A program made the position numbers and the translations under genes. Below the pieces are notes generated by a model. That model saw only the letters and a list, made by a program, of their open reading frames with translations, was not told where the DNA came from and made no database searches. A DNA stretch of 64,000 nucleotides. It comes from JAPLNB01 sp964451955 (GTDB lineage: Bacteria; Planctomycetota; Phycisphaerae; Tepidisphaerales; Tepidisphaeraceae). Each line of letters begins with the position of its first letter. Position 1 is the first letter of the stretch. This document shows positions 34,675 to 44,454 of the stretch, piece by piece. Where the stretch lies: positions 4,592 to 68,591 of the forward strand of contig CAYVKG010000013.1 of NCBI GenBank assembly GCA_964451955.1, given 5' to 3'.

Positions 34675-37161
34675 ATGTTCGTACAGTTGCTTGACATGCG
34701 ATCGTGCCTGTCGGGGTTAATCCTCCTTCTGTCCTGCGCTCCTCTATTCGGCCAGCCCGCCGAGGGCGATGTGGAATCCATCGGATTCGACGGCTTCTAT
34801 CGGCCTAACGCCTGCATCCCCATGAAGCTGCGATTGCGCCCCAAGATCGGAACCCCGTCTACCTACAAGCTCGCGGTCCTGCAGGAGGACATGGACGGCG
34901 ATCGCGTTCTGTATTCCCGCCCGTTCACCCTCAACGGCAATCCCGATGGCGGCCGCCTCGAAGAGAAAGTCTGGGTGTACTTCATTCCTCAGCCGCGAGA
35001 GCTGCGCGACGCCAAGACTCCCCCGGAACTCAAAAACATTCTGCGCATTTTCCTGTGCACGCCCTCGGGCCGGCAGCTCACGCAGATCGATATTCTCCCG
35101 GGCACGCCCATGCCCAAAGACATCGACGACCCCAGGATCAACGACAGCAAACGCGGCACCCGTCTGATTCTCACGGTCGGTAACTCCCAGTCTCGGCCGT
35201 TTCGCTCAATCTACCAGCTCGCAAGAGGTGTTCTGGAAGACGCCATCTTCCAGCCCGTTTCGATCGCCGACCTGCCGGAAAGCTCGCTAGGTTACCAGGC
35301 CGTTGATGCGATCGTCTGGCTCAACGCCGACCCGGCGGATTTGGCTGCCAAACCTGACACATCGGCGGCAATCCAGGAGTACGTGCGCAACGGCGGCAAT
35401 CTCGTGGTCTGCCAGAATCCGCTCGCATGGCAAAAGACGATGGACAGTCCGCTTGGCGACCTCATTCCTGTGCTGCCCACCGCCGTGGAAGATGAGAAGG
35501 GGTTGGCTTCGCTTCGAAGACTCGCCGAGCTGCCCGACCCGAAGATCACGACGGATCCCAAGAGCGGGAAGATCATCAATGTGCAGGATCCATGGAGCGA
35601 CACGGTCGATCGATCGGCCCCCATCGTCCGCGCCGCTCCCAAGCCTGGCGCATTCGTGAATCTCTACCAGGCATCGGACCCCAAGAGCCCCTATCTGGCA
35701 CGCTGGATGGTGGGGCTCGGCGCCGTCATCTGGACAGCACAGGATTTTGGCGACCCGACCGTCCAGTCCGCCACAGCCAATCGTTACGCAGGCTGGGCCA
35801 GAATCTGGGACCGAACCTTCGATTGGCGCAACCGGACGATCACGCCCGATATCGCGCGCAACGACGCGGAAAGATGGGCCGAGACGGTTTATCGAGAAAC
35901 GGGCACCGCGACCGATTTGTCGAAGCCACTTGCCGGGGGCATGGAGGCCACTCACAAGGGCGTTGCGCTGGTCGCGCTGGCGATGATCTTCTTTGTCGCC
36001 TACTGGTTGGCCGCCGGCCCCGGCAGCTACTTCTTTCTCCTCGCGAAGAAACGCGCACACTTGAGTTGGATCGCGTTCGGCGTCGCCGCGGTCGTCGCTA
36101 CCGCACTCACGTTGCTCATCGTGAAACTCGTCCTCCGTGGCCCGCCTGAGCTTTACCACGTCTCCTTTGTTCGCGTGTCGCCGCAGTCGGATGCCGTAAT
36201 CCATTCACAGTTTGGCCTGTACATCAAGCGAGACGGCATTCAGAGGATCGTGCTCAAGGAAAGTGACCCCAAACGCGAGAGCTACATCATCCCGTACCCC
36301 GATCATCCGGACCAGAATCCGATCGAGAAGACCGGCTTCACCGCCTACCTCGAATACGAGGTCCCGATGCGCGATCGCAACTCGGGTGAGCCCCCGGCCA
36401 TCGAGGTGCCGTACCGTTCCACGCTCAAAAAGTTCCGCGCGCAATGGGTTGGCCGCTTCCCCGGGAACATCACCGGCTCCGCGCGACTCGTCGATGGCAG
36501 GTTGGCCGGCCGACTCACCAATAACACCGGCGTCGACCTGCACAACGTGTATCTCGCTTTCGCCCCGACCCCCGCGCAGGGCCAGGGCCAGGATGATCTG
36601 TTGATCGAAATCCCCGACACTCAGTTCGCTGCGGCCTGGCCCAAAGGAGCAATCTGGGACTTGGCGGACATCATGTCACAACTGAGGAACCAGGGCATCG
36701 AGATTGAACGCCCCGGAACGATCGGAGCCCGCGGCCGACTGAACGGAACATGGCTGGCCAAGGATGTGAAGGGAAGCTGGGTGGACAACCAACTCGCAGG
36801 CAGGCTGGGTGGCACTGATCTCTCGCCGGATGACAAGCGGGTTCCGGTGCTCCTGAGCCTGTTCGACCGCCTGGAACCCGCGAAGAACGCTCCCGGCCCC
36901 AATAGCCCAAACGATCGGTTTGAGCTTCTCCGGCGTTCCGCCAGGCACATGGACGCGTCGGCGGCCGTCTCCACGGGGCATCTGCTGGTGTTGGCGACAT
37001 CCGGCACCGACAACCGCACTCCCGTGCCACTCCCCTTCCCGCTTCAAGTCGAAGAAGCTACACCGACCGTTGGAAGAGGCGTCATCTTCTATCAGTTCGT
37101 CGTCCCGATGGAACGCTCGGGCACCGCTACCCAACCCGCAGAGACATCAGCCGATCAGTGA
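34675..37161 (+). CDS. Large envelope protein of an ABC-2 export unit (unknown function)
   Basis: An 828-aa protein with a signal peptide (residues 8-27) and two membrane helices, about 430-448 and 463-485 (VALVALAMIFFVAYWLAA; WIAFGVAAVVATALTLLIV). Before them, residues 160-300 resemble a ThuA/GldG-like fold: DAIVWLNADPADL, IQEYVRNGGNLVV. After them comes a beta-rich periplasmic part (LVDGRLAGRLTNNTGVDLHN). No catalytic motif is seen. It ends 16 bp before the ABC ATPase gene. The order resembles units where an envelope protein accompanies an ABC-2 exporter, such as GldG with GldA and GldF, but homology is only suggested. Confidence 0.7.
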   Translation: MFVQLLDMRSCLSGLILLLSCAPLFGQPAEGDVESIGFDGFYRPNACIPMKLRLRPKIGTPSTYKLAVLQEDMDGDRVLYSRPFTLNGNPDGGRLEEKVWVYFIPQPRELRDAKTPPELKNILRIFLCTPSGRQLTQIDILPGTPMPKDIDDPRINDSKRGTRLILTVGNSQSRPFRSIYQLARGVLEDAIFQPVSIADLPESSLGYQAVDAIVWLNADPADLAAKPDTSAAIQEYVRNGGNLVVCQNPLAWQKTMDSPLGDLIPVLPTAVEDEKGLASLRRLAELPDPKITTDPKSGKIINVQDPWSDTVDRSAPIVRAAPKPGAFVNLYQASDPKSPYLARWMVGLGAVIWTAQDFGDPTVQSATANRYAGWARIWDRTFDWRNRTITPDIARNDAERWAETVYRETGTATDLSKPLAGGMEATHKGVALVALAMIFFVAYWLAAGPGSYFFLLAKKRAHLSWIAFGVAAVVATALTLLIVKLVLRGPPELYHVSFVRVSPQSDAVIHSQFGLYIKRDGIQRIVLKESDPKRESYIIPYPDHPDQNPIEKTGFTAYLEYEVPMRDRNSGEPPAIEVPYRSTLKKFRAQWVGRFPGNITGSARLVDGRLAGRLTNNTGVDLHNVYLAFAPTPAQGQGQDDLLIEIPDTQFAAAWPKGAIWDLADIMSQLRNQGIEIERPGTIGARGRLNGTWLAKDVKGSWVDNQLAGRLGGTDLSPDDKRVPVLLSLFDRLEPAKNAPGPNSPNDRFELLRRSARHMDASAAVSTGHLLVLATSGTDNRTPVPLPFPLQVEEATPTVGRGVIFYQFVVPMERSGTATQPAETSADQ

Positions 37162-37177
37162 GTACGGGCAAACACCC

Positions 37178-38113
37178 ATGGCCATCGTCATCAAAACCGT
37201 TAACCTCACGAAGCGATACGGTACCCTTGTTGCCTTGTCCAACCTCAACCTCGAAATCGAGGAAGGCGATTGCTTCGGCTACATCGGCCCCAACGGCGCC
37301 GGCAAATCCACGACCATCAAGATCCTCGCCACCCTGCTTCAACCCACATGGGGCGAGGCACGCATCTGCGATTACGTCGTCGGCTACCAGTCACGCCTGA
37401 TTCGTCCGCTCATCGGTTACGTGCCGGACTATTTCGGCGCCTATGAAGACATGGTGGTCATGGAGTACCTGGAGTTCTTCGCCGCCGCCTACAATATCAA
37501 CGGCGCCGCCCGAACCAAGGTTGTGAACGACGTTCTGGAACTGACCGACCTTGCCGGCAAACGCGATGCCCTCGTTGACGGGCTCTCGCGCGGGATGAAG
37601 CAGAGGCTATCGGTCGCCCGGGTGCTGGTACATGATCCAAAGGTGCTGCTCCTGGATGAGCCGGCCGCCAATCTCGATCCGCGAGCCCGGATCGAAATCC
37701 GGGAGCTGCTCAAGGAACTGAGACGGATGGGCAAGACAATCCTGATTTCCTCTCACATCCTTCCCGAATTGGCGGATCTGTGCAACAAGGTCGGCATCAT
37801 CGAACAAGGCGAGTTGCTGTATTCAGGTCCCGTCGCCGACATCATCCGGCGGGCCAGAGCCGGCACCGTGCTGCATGTTGCCGTTGCCGGCGGGCAGGAC
37901 CGCGCCGCGGCGATGCTCTCGACCGATCCGAATGTGGCGGACGTCCAGAACAGCAACGGTTATCTGCAGGTAGTGCTGAAGTCGGGGGTCGAAGACTACT
38001 CCTTCGTCCCACGCCGCCTCATCGAGGCGGGCTACCGCCTGACACTGCTCAAGGAGGAAGAAGTCAATCTCGAAACGGCCTTCATGAGACTGACCAAGGG
38101 AATAGTGCAATAG
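37178..38113 (+). CDS. ABC transporter ATP-binding protein (ABC-2 type)
   Basis: ATG 37178 gives 311 aa; the frame is open upstream but overlaps the previous gene. GPNGAGKST is Walker A (about residue 37), LSRGMKQRL the ABC signature (about 137), VLLLDEPAANLDP the Walker B segment and SSHIL the H-loop. The C-terminal 85 residues are the usual extra domain of drug/polysaccharide-type exporters. It powers the permease encoded 174 bp downstream at the inner membrane. Confidence 0.94.
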   Translation: MAIVIKTVNLTKRYGTLVALSNLNLEIEEGDCFGYIGPNGAGKSTTIKILATLLQPTWGEARICDYVVGYQSRLIRPLIGYVPDYFGAYEDMVVMEYLEFFAAAYNINGAARTKVVNDVLELTDLAGKRDALVDGLSRGMKQRLSVARVLVHDPKVLLLDEPAANLDPRARIEIRELLKELRRMGKTILISSHILPELADLCNKVGIIEQGELLYSGPVADIIRRARAGTVLHVAVAGGQDRAAAMLSTDPNVADVQNSNGYLQVVLKSGVEDYSFVPRRLIEAGYRLTLLKEEEVNLETAFMRLTKGIVQ

Positions 38114-38287
38114 AGGTGCCTAACCTATGCGATCTGTCGAGCCTCCGGAATATCAGAAACGTCAGATGCCAAATGCCTGGCGCACATTCCGCCTCGCCCC
38201 TCCTCCGGAAGCATCGGCCAGATGCCGCATCATCAGGCTCCAGTCATTGAAACTCAAAACGATCAGGCCGGCGATCATCAAAGACCC

Positions 38288-40390
38288 ATGTTAGGCATCG
38301 GTAACTATCTCTGGCGACTGGTCCCGGCAAACCCAATCCTGCTGCGGGTGATCACTGCCGGCGGTAAACGAAAGCGAGATCTTCTCATCCGCTGCGCGTA
38401 CCTGGGCGTGCTTCTGCTCTTGGTCATATTCCTGCTCTTGACTTCGGCCGACTCATTTGCCAACGCCAGCCTCGCCAAGCTCTCCATGCAGTCGGCCGGG
38501 ATCTTCTGGTGGATGAGCTATGTCCAGCTTGCCCTGGTCGCTCTGCTGGCGCCCGTCTTCACCGCCGGCGCCATCACCCAGGAGAAGGACTCCCAGACCT
38601 ACGACATTCTCCTGACCACTCCGCTGACCAACGGCCAGATCGTGCTGGGCTCGCTGCTCTCACGTCTCTTCTTCGTCATCGCGCTGCTCATCTCGGGAAT
38701 CCCGATTTTCTCGATCACGCAAATGTTCGGAGGAGTGGCCATCAGGTCGATTGCGATGTCGTTCCTGATCGCCGCCTCAACCGCGTTCGTTACGGGCGCG
38801 TTGGCGATGGCCGTCGCCGTTTTCAAAGTCGGCACCCGGCGAACCATCTTCTCCTTTTACCTTTGGATCATCCTGTATCTGGCAATTCCCCTGATCCTCG
38901 AAAACATGGGCTACGGCTGGCATGTTTGGCTCCGGACCGGCACCGGGCAGGTCGCGTCGCATATCTCGTGGTTCGCTGGCATCCACCCGTTTCTGGCATT
39001 GAGGGTGATCTTCGGCGATCCCGCGTACCAACCACCCGACTTGGCCATGGTGCAGAAGTACCCATGGCCCGTTGACTGGTATCTATCGAGCCCACATACC
39101 TTCTACATCGCCATCACGTTTCTCCTGTCTTTCGTCCTGGTTATCCCATCGATCATCTCGCTGCGACGCATCGCGCAGTCTTCCCAGACACTTCGGCAGT
39201 GGTTCCTTCAGGTCCTTCGCCTGTCCAAGGGCGACCGCACGCGCAAGCCCCGTCGCGTCTGGACCAATCCCGTCGCATGGCGCGAGGCCAAGACCAAGGC
39301 TTCCGCAACTCGCGCCGTTGCTCTTCGCTACGGCTTCATGGTACTCGGAATCGCCGGCGCAATTGTCCTCCTGGTACTCTCTTCGACGCCTCAAACCGTG
39401 TCTCGAGTCATCGGCGAGAATGGGTATGACGCAGCCAAAGGGACCGTCCTGATTGTCACCGATGGGACGCCACACCCCTATCGCGTCCGACCCTACGCCT
39501 CGGCAGGCAGCCCGGCTACGATCGTCAAGTATCACGATCAACAGGTCTCCGTTGAGGAACTGCGCGAAGGCCGCGTGATTGACGAATTCACGCCCGATGT
39601 CACCCCGGGCGTCCGCGCCATCCACTCAATCCGGATCTCCGACCCTCAATCGGTGCTCGGCGACCGCCTCACACGGCAGTTTCTGCTTGGCGCCATCGCG
39701 GTCGAACTGGTGGTGATTCTCCTCATCCTAACCCAGTCGGCCGCCTCCGCAGTCACTCGCGAGAAGGAAGACGGCACGCTCGACCTGCTGCTCTCCACCC
39801 CCATCACCAGCCATTACTATATCTGGGGCAAGCTGCGGGGCCTCGTCAGTTTCGTTGTCCCACTGATCGCGGTTCCCATCGTGTCCGTCATCCTGTTTGT
39901 CATCCGGGATCTGTTTGCCTCGCCGCCCGTGCCGGGCCTCCCGCGTCCATGGACAGTCTTCCCTGAAGCGGTGCTCGTTCTGCCGGCAACGCTGCTCATG
40001 GTGGTTGCGTTCGCAGCCATTCTCGGCATGCAGATGTCGCTCCGCTGTCGCAAGACCGTTGTCGCAGTCATGGCGTCCGTAGGCATCGTGGCGGGCGTCT
40101 GCGGCTCGCTCTGGGCATGTGGAACAGGCGCCGCCTCATCCAAAGAGTTCGGACAGATGGGACTGGTCATCGGATCATTCTCACCATTCACACTCATGGC
40201 TCTGCTGATCAGTCCAGCCGACATTGCCAGTCGATCGTTCGGCAACCCCACCGCTTCCACCGCAGATGCCCGAATCCTCATCTTCTTCTTCGGCTGGATC
40301 GCCGCCGCCGTTTACGGGTTGATTGTCTGGGCCATGTACAAGTCAATGGTTCGTAATTTCGACATGACCATCCGCAAACAGACCACCTAA
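38288..40390 (+). CDS. ABC-2 permease with two fused modules
   Basis: A 700-aa membrane protein; ATG 38288 opens MLGIGNYLWRLVPANPI, while ATG 38222 in the same frame is a possible longer start. Two copies of the ABC-2 permease pattern are visible. The first has FTAGAITQEKDSQTYDILL with TTPLTNGQIVLGSLL; the second, about 390 residues later, has ASAVTREKEDGTLDLLLSTP with ITSHYYIWGKLRG. Each copy carries around six predicted helices. A single chain may thus supply both halves of the pore. It should form an exporter with the ATPase encoded upstream. Confidence 0.85.
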   Translation: MLGIGNYLWRLVPANPILLRVITAGGKRKRDLLIRCAYLGVLLLLVIFLLLTSADSFANASLAKLSMQSAGIFWWMSYVQLALVALLAPVFTAGAITQEKDSQTYDILLTTPLTNGQIVLGSLLSRLFFVIALLISGIPIFSITQMFGGVAIRSIAMSFLIAASTAFVTGALAMAVAVFKVGTRRTIFSFYLWIILYLAIPLILENMGYGWHVWLRTGTGQVASHISWFAGIHPFLALRVIFGDPAYQPPDLAMVQKYPWPVDWYLSSPHTFYIAITFLLSFVLVIPSIISLRRIAQSSQTLRQWFLQVLRLSKGDRTRKPRRVWTNPVAWREAKTKASATRAVALRYGFMVLGIAGAIVLLVLSSTPQTVSRVIGENGYDAAKGTVLIVTDGTPHPYRVRPYASAGSPATIVKYHDQQVSVEELREGRVIDEFTPDVTPGVRAIHSIRISDPQSVLGDRLTRQFLLGAIAVELVVILLILTQSAASAVTREKEDGTLDLLLSTPITSHYYIWGKLRGLVSFVVPLIAVPIVSVILFVIRDLFASPPVPGLPRPWTVFPEAVLVLPATLLMVVAFAAILGMQMSLRCRKTVVAVMASVGIVAGVCGSLWACGTGAASSKEFGQMGLVIGSFSPFTLMALLISPADIASRSFGNPTASTADARILIFFFGWIAAAVYGLIVWAMYKSMVRNFDMTIRKQTT

Positions 40391-40742
40391 ACTCTCCTCG
40401 ATAATGGAATTTGCAGATGCTGTCGGATCGTCGAACATTACGGCATCCAATCAGCTCCCGTGACCTGTTCCCTGACCCGACCTCCGATGCGCCAAGACTC
40501 CGCGCACAACCCAACACATCCCCCAACGCCAAGAGTCTCTTGAACAACGCGGGCTACCTTGGGATGATGGTCCAGAATGGCCCCGCCCCTGACGAGGCCA
40601 TCCACAACTCGGTTGCTGCGAAACGCACCTCGACGCCGCAAGACCGAGATTCGCTCGCTTATTCTTCGCCGACGCCCGTCGGAGATTCGGTATCGGCCGA
40701 CTCGCGGCTGGCGGGGCGCGGCCCGCGGCCAGGAGCACGGCC
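40391..40742. other. Intergenic region before the hybrid kinase
   Basis: The 352 bp hold no recognisable gene or hairpin terminator. Short open frames on both strands overlap and show no domain pattern. Confidence 0.45.
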
Positions 40743-43439
40743 ATGACACAGCACGCGGTCGACCAAGCTGTCGAGCCAATTTACTTGGCGGAACCCGGCG
40801 GTCGCTTGCTCTATGTCAACGACGCGGCCTGCCGCAGCTTGGGCTACACGCGCGATGAGCTACTCGCCCTCTCTCTGGCCAACATCGATCCGGATTGCTC
40901 GCCGGACAACTGGACCAATCGCATCGCTCTGCTCAAACGCCGAGGCAGTGCCAGCGTTCACTCCCACCACCGGCGCAAAGATGGGTCCGTGTTCCCCGTG
41001 CGGATCGTCATGGATCACTGCGAATTCCAACAACAGCAATTCGTTCTTGTCCGCGCGGCCGACCTGACGACACATGGAGCGGTTGAGGAGGCGGCGAGGG
41101 AGAATGAACGCCGAATGCGGGCTCTTGTGAATGAATCACCATTCGGTGCCCATATCTATGAACTGCATTCAGACGGAAGCCTGGTGTTGGCCAGTGTCAA
41201 CGAATCCTCCCAGCGGATTCTGGGGGTGGATTGCCGACCGCTCATCGGCAAAACCGTCGAGGAAGCCTTCCCTCTGCTCTGCCGCACCGACATACCCGAT
41301 GCCTACCGGCAAGTAGCCCCCACCGGAAAGGGATTCTCGCGCGAGACAATCGAGTATGACGAAGCCGGTATCCGCGGCTGTTTCGAGATTCACGCATTCC
41401 AGATCGGGCGAGACTGCATGGCCGTGCTCTTTCGTGATGTTGGCGAGCGCAAACGGGCCGAGGAAGCACTGCGCAACGCCCATCAGCAGCTCGTCGAGAT
41501 TATCGAGTTCCTGCCTGACCCCACATTCGTCATCGACGGCCAAGGCAAGGTCATCGCCTGGAATCAGGCCATCGAGAGCCTCTCGGGAGTGCCCAAGCAA
41601 CAGATGATCGGACAGGGTGACCATGCCTATTCCGTCCCGTTTTTCGGGTCCCGGCAACCGATGCTCATCGACCTCCTCAATCAACCCCTGGACCACGTTG
41701 ACCCAACATACGCGTTCGTGCGGCGCGTCGGCGACAAGCTCTACGCCGAGTCCTACCTTCCGCAACTGCACGAGGGCCGCGGAGCACACCTTTGGGGCAT
41801 GGCGGCACCACTGTACGACACCCACGGCAAGCGATGGGGCGCCGTCGAGGTCATCCGCGACATCACCGAGCACAAACATGACGAAGAGAGCCTCCGGCGA
41901 ACCGTCGCAACCCTTCGCAGCGTCTTCCTCGCCGCGCCAACAGGCATCGGCATCGTTGCGAACCGCACGCTCCTCGAGGTAAACGACCGCATTCTGGCGA
42001 TGAGCGGATACACTCGAGAAGAACTCGTCGGACAGAGCGCTCGCATCCTCTACCCCACTCAGGAGGACTTCGATTTCGTCGGACAGGAAAAATACCGACA
42101 AATCCGCCAAACAGGCACCGGCACCGTCGAAACCCGCTGGCGACGCAAGGACGGCGCCATTATCGACGTGCTCCTGAGTTCCACCCCCCTTGACCCCGAC
42201 AACCTCCAGGCGGGCGTCACCTTCACCGCACTCGACATCACCGATCGCAAGCGCGCCGAAGAAGAACTGCGCCGCACCCGCGATCAGGCTCAGGCGGCCA
42301 ATCAGGCAAAGGACCGGTTTCTCGCTGCGGTCAGCCACGAATTGCGCACCCCCCTGATGCCGGTCATGCTTCTAGCTAGTTCACTGGAGCGAGAGCCGGC
42401 GTTGCCTTCTGAACTGCGCCAGGAAATGGCCACGATTCGTGAGCATATCGGCCTGGAAAAACGCCTCGTCGATGACCTGCTGGACTTCACAGCCATCTAC
42501 GCCGGCAAGCTCCATCTGCGGTTCAAGCAGTCCCATCTGCACGCCGCGCTGCTGGCGGCGGTGGCCACGTGCCGACCTGAAATCGAGCGCAAGCGGCTCA
42601 CGCTGGATGTGTCGCTCCAAGCCGGCCGCGATCGCCTGCAGGCCGATCCCGACCGACTGACGCAGATCTTCTGGAATCTGCTCCAAAATGCCGCGAAATT
42701 CACCCCGGCGGGAGGACGCATCGAGGTGCACACCGTGGACGATGACGCGCAACGCATCCTCGTTCGGATTTCCGATACGGGGCAGGGAATCGACCCACAG
42801 ACCATGCCCCGCCTCTTCAAGCCTTTTGAACAGGGCCCGCGCACGACCATGCAGCACTACGGAGGGTTGGGCCTAGGGCTGGCAATCGCCCATACCCTGA
42901 CGGAATCGCACGGTGGAACCATCGAACTCGCCAGCACGGCAGAACACTGTGGAACGACCTTCCATCTGCGATTCCCGCTCATCCCGGACGATACGACGCC
43001 TGCGCCGCCACCACGGCTTGCCTCCGCCCGGACCGACGGCGAGGCCAAACCGCCGACGGAGACCGCCAAACCTCCACCAATGCGCATACTGCTCGTTGAA
43101 GACCACGACCAGACCCGACAGCTCCTTGCACGCCTGTTGCAACTCGAACATCACGAAGTCACCGCTGCAGCCGGCATGGCCGAAGCCCTGGCGGCTGCCC
43201 AAACGGGAACCTTCGACGTGGTCCTCTCAGACATCGGACTGCCCGATGGGTCCGGCCTCGATCTGATGCGAGAACTGCAGCAGCGGTACCACCTGTCAGG
43301 GATCGCCCTGTCCGGATTCGCTTCCCAGGCCGACCAGCAGGCAGCCAAAGAGGCGGGCTTTAGCGAACATCTGGCCAAACCGGTTCAGTTGGAGACCTTG
43401 CTGCAGGCGTTGCAGCGGGCCCGCGTGAGTCCCTCCTGA
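40743..43439 (+). CDS. Hybrid histidine kinase with four PAS domains
   Basis: ATG 40743 follows GGAG; 898 aa without membrane segments, so a cytoplasmic sensor. PAS-like domains lie at about 1-110, 125-235, 250-375 and 385-505 (each ends like ITDRKRAEEEL). HisKA at about 520-590 has VSHELRTPL with the phospho-histidine near 531. The ATPase domain (630-750) has NLLQNAAKFTP, ISDTGQGID and GGLGLGLAIA. A C-terminal receiver (780-895) has LLVEDHDQ, VVLSDIGLPDGSG and HLAKPV. It lacks an output domain, so phosphate must pass to another protein. Confidence 0.95.
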   Translation: MTQHAVDQAVEPIYLAEPGGRLLYVNDAACRSLGYTRDELLALSLANIDPDCSPDNWTNRIALLKRRGSASVHSHHRRKDGSVFPVRIVMDHCEFQQQQFVLVRAADLTTHGAVEEAARENERRMRALVNESPFGAHIYELHSDGSLVLASVNESSQRILGVDCRPLIGKTVEEAFPLLCRTDIPDAYRQVAPTGKGFSRETIEYDEAGIRGCFEIHAFQIGRDCMAVLFRDVGERKRAEEALRNAHQQLVEIIEFLPDPTFVIDGQGKVIAWNQAIESLSGVPKQQMIGQGDHAYSVPFFGSRQPMLIDLLNQPLDHVDPTYAFVRRVGDKLYAESYLPQLHEGRGAHLWGMAAPLYDTHGKRWGAVEVIRDITEHKHDEESLRRTVATLRSVFLAAPTGIGIVANRTLLEVNDRILAMSGYTREELVGQSARILYPTQEDFDFVGQEKYRQIRQTGTGTVETRWRRKDGAIIDVLLSSTPLDPDNLQAGVTFTALDITDRKRAEEELRRTRDQAQAANQAKDRFLAAVSHELRTPLMPVMLLASSLEREPALPSELRQEMATIREHIGLEKRLVDDLLDFTAIYAGKLHLRFKQSHLHAALLAAVATCRPEIERKRLTLDVSLQAGRDRLQADPDRLTQIFWNLLQNAAKFTPAGGRIEVHTVDDDAQRILVRISDTGQGIDPQTMPRLFKPFEQGPRTTMQHYGGLGLGLAIAHTLTESHGGTIELASTAEHCGTTFHLRFPLIPDDTTPAPPPRLASARTDGEAKPPTETAKPPPMRILLVEDHDQTRQLLARLLQLEHHEVTAAAGMAEALAAAQTGTFDVVLSDIGLPDGSGLDLMRELQQRYHLSGIALSGFASQADQQAAKEAGFSEHLAKPVQLETLLQALQRARVSPS

Positions 43440-43605
43440 TCCGCACCTGCCTGATTGCTTTCATTGCCGGAACACGGTCGATCGAGGCGACAGGGCCTTT
43501 TCCCAAGTCCGCCAAGGCGGCTCACGCCCTGCCCCGGATCGATCGTGCCACCCACCTCGGGCTGCAGAGGACTCCCACCCACCCAAACAATGTACTGTCC
43601 ATCGC

Positions 43606-43646
43606 AAAAAGAACTGGCCCTCGCCATCCACGACAGGGGCCAGTTC
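43606..43646. terminator. Bidirectional terminator between convergent genes
   Basis: GAACTGGCCC (43611-43620) pairs with GGGCCAGTTC (43637-43646) around a 16-base loop. TTTTT follows on the minus strand, serving the Spy-like gene; on the plus strand ATTCCTTTGTCT follows, serving the kinase gene less clearly. Confidence 0.7.
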
Positions 43647-43760
43647 ATTCCTTTGTCTCAGACCTGCGTTTGCGACTGGTCCGCTTCACCCATGCGACCC
43701 TCCCTCAGAGAGTCGCATTCGGCATGTCGGAGCCGCATCGTCAACCGCGGTCCGTCCGGA

Positions 43761-44330
43761 CTATTGACCGCCAGCACCTCGACCGCCGCCGGCGCCGCGC
43801 CCACCGGCTGCGCCGCGCCCGCCGGCTGCGCCCACCCCAATTCGCGATCGCATCTCTTCCTGACGCTCCGCAATCCGCTTCTCAAGCGCCTTGGCCTGAT
43901 CCTCGGTCAGCAGGGCCCGGACCTGCTTCGCAGCTTCGTCCGTCTTGGGCTGTGTCTGCATCAGATCACGGCGCTTGGTCATGATCTCACGCAGCTTTTC
44001 ACGGTCCTGATCCTGCGTCGCAGCTCGCGTCTCTTCCTGAAGCTTCCTCAAGGCATCGGCATTGTCGGCACGCCACTTGTCGGCAGCCTTCTTGACATCA
44101 TCGCGAATCGCCTGGAGCTTCTCCTTCTGCTCCTTGCTCAACGCAAAGTCCGGTTGAAGGTTCAGGTCCCCCAAAGCCGCAATCGTCTGCTGAAATACGT
44201 CCTGCTGCATGATTCCAATGCCGGCGGTGCCTCGGCCTTGTCCGACGCCGCCCGCCGGCTGTGCCATCACTGTTGCCGCCAGAAACATGCTCCCCGCCAC
44301 CGCCAAGCCAAACATCGTCGATAGCCGCAT
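43761..44330 (-). CDS. Spy/CpxP-like periplasmic helical protein with Gly-Arg tail
   Basis: ATG 44330, with GGAGG upstream, gives 189 aa with a signal peptide (residues 1-23). Residues 50-155 are charged amphipathic helices: LSKEQKEKLQAIRDDVKKAA, REIMTKRRDLMQ and LLTEDQAKALEKRIAERQ, the LTxxQ pattern of Spy/CpxP proteins. The last 25 residues are a low-complexity tail of AAGGRG-type repeats. Relatives act as periplasmic chaperones or envelope-stress modulators; the tail is unusual and its role unknown. Confidence 0.75.
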   Translation of the reverse strand: MRLSTMFGLAVAGSMFLAATVMAQPAGGVGQGRGTAGIGIMQQDVFQQTIAALGDLNLQPDFALSKEQKEKLQAIRDDVKKAADKWRADNADALRKLQEETRAATQDQDREKLREIMTKRRDLMQTQPKTDEAAKQVRALLTEDQAKALEKRIAERQEEMRSRIGVGAAGGRGAAGGRGAGGGRGAGGQ

Positions 44331-44454
44331 AACAGTCCTCCAAATCAGTTGAAACCGTGGAACATCAATTCACTCCACTAGAACGCCTCAGTCGAAGCGT
44401 TATTTCAGGAATTCGAACGCCGGCGAAAGCTCGTGTCCATCGCATCGAGCAGAA

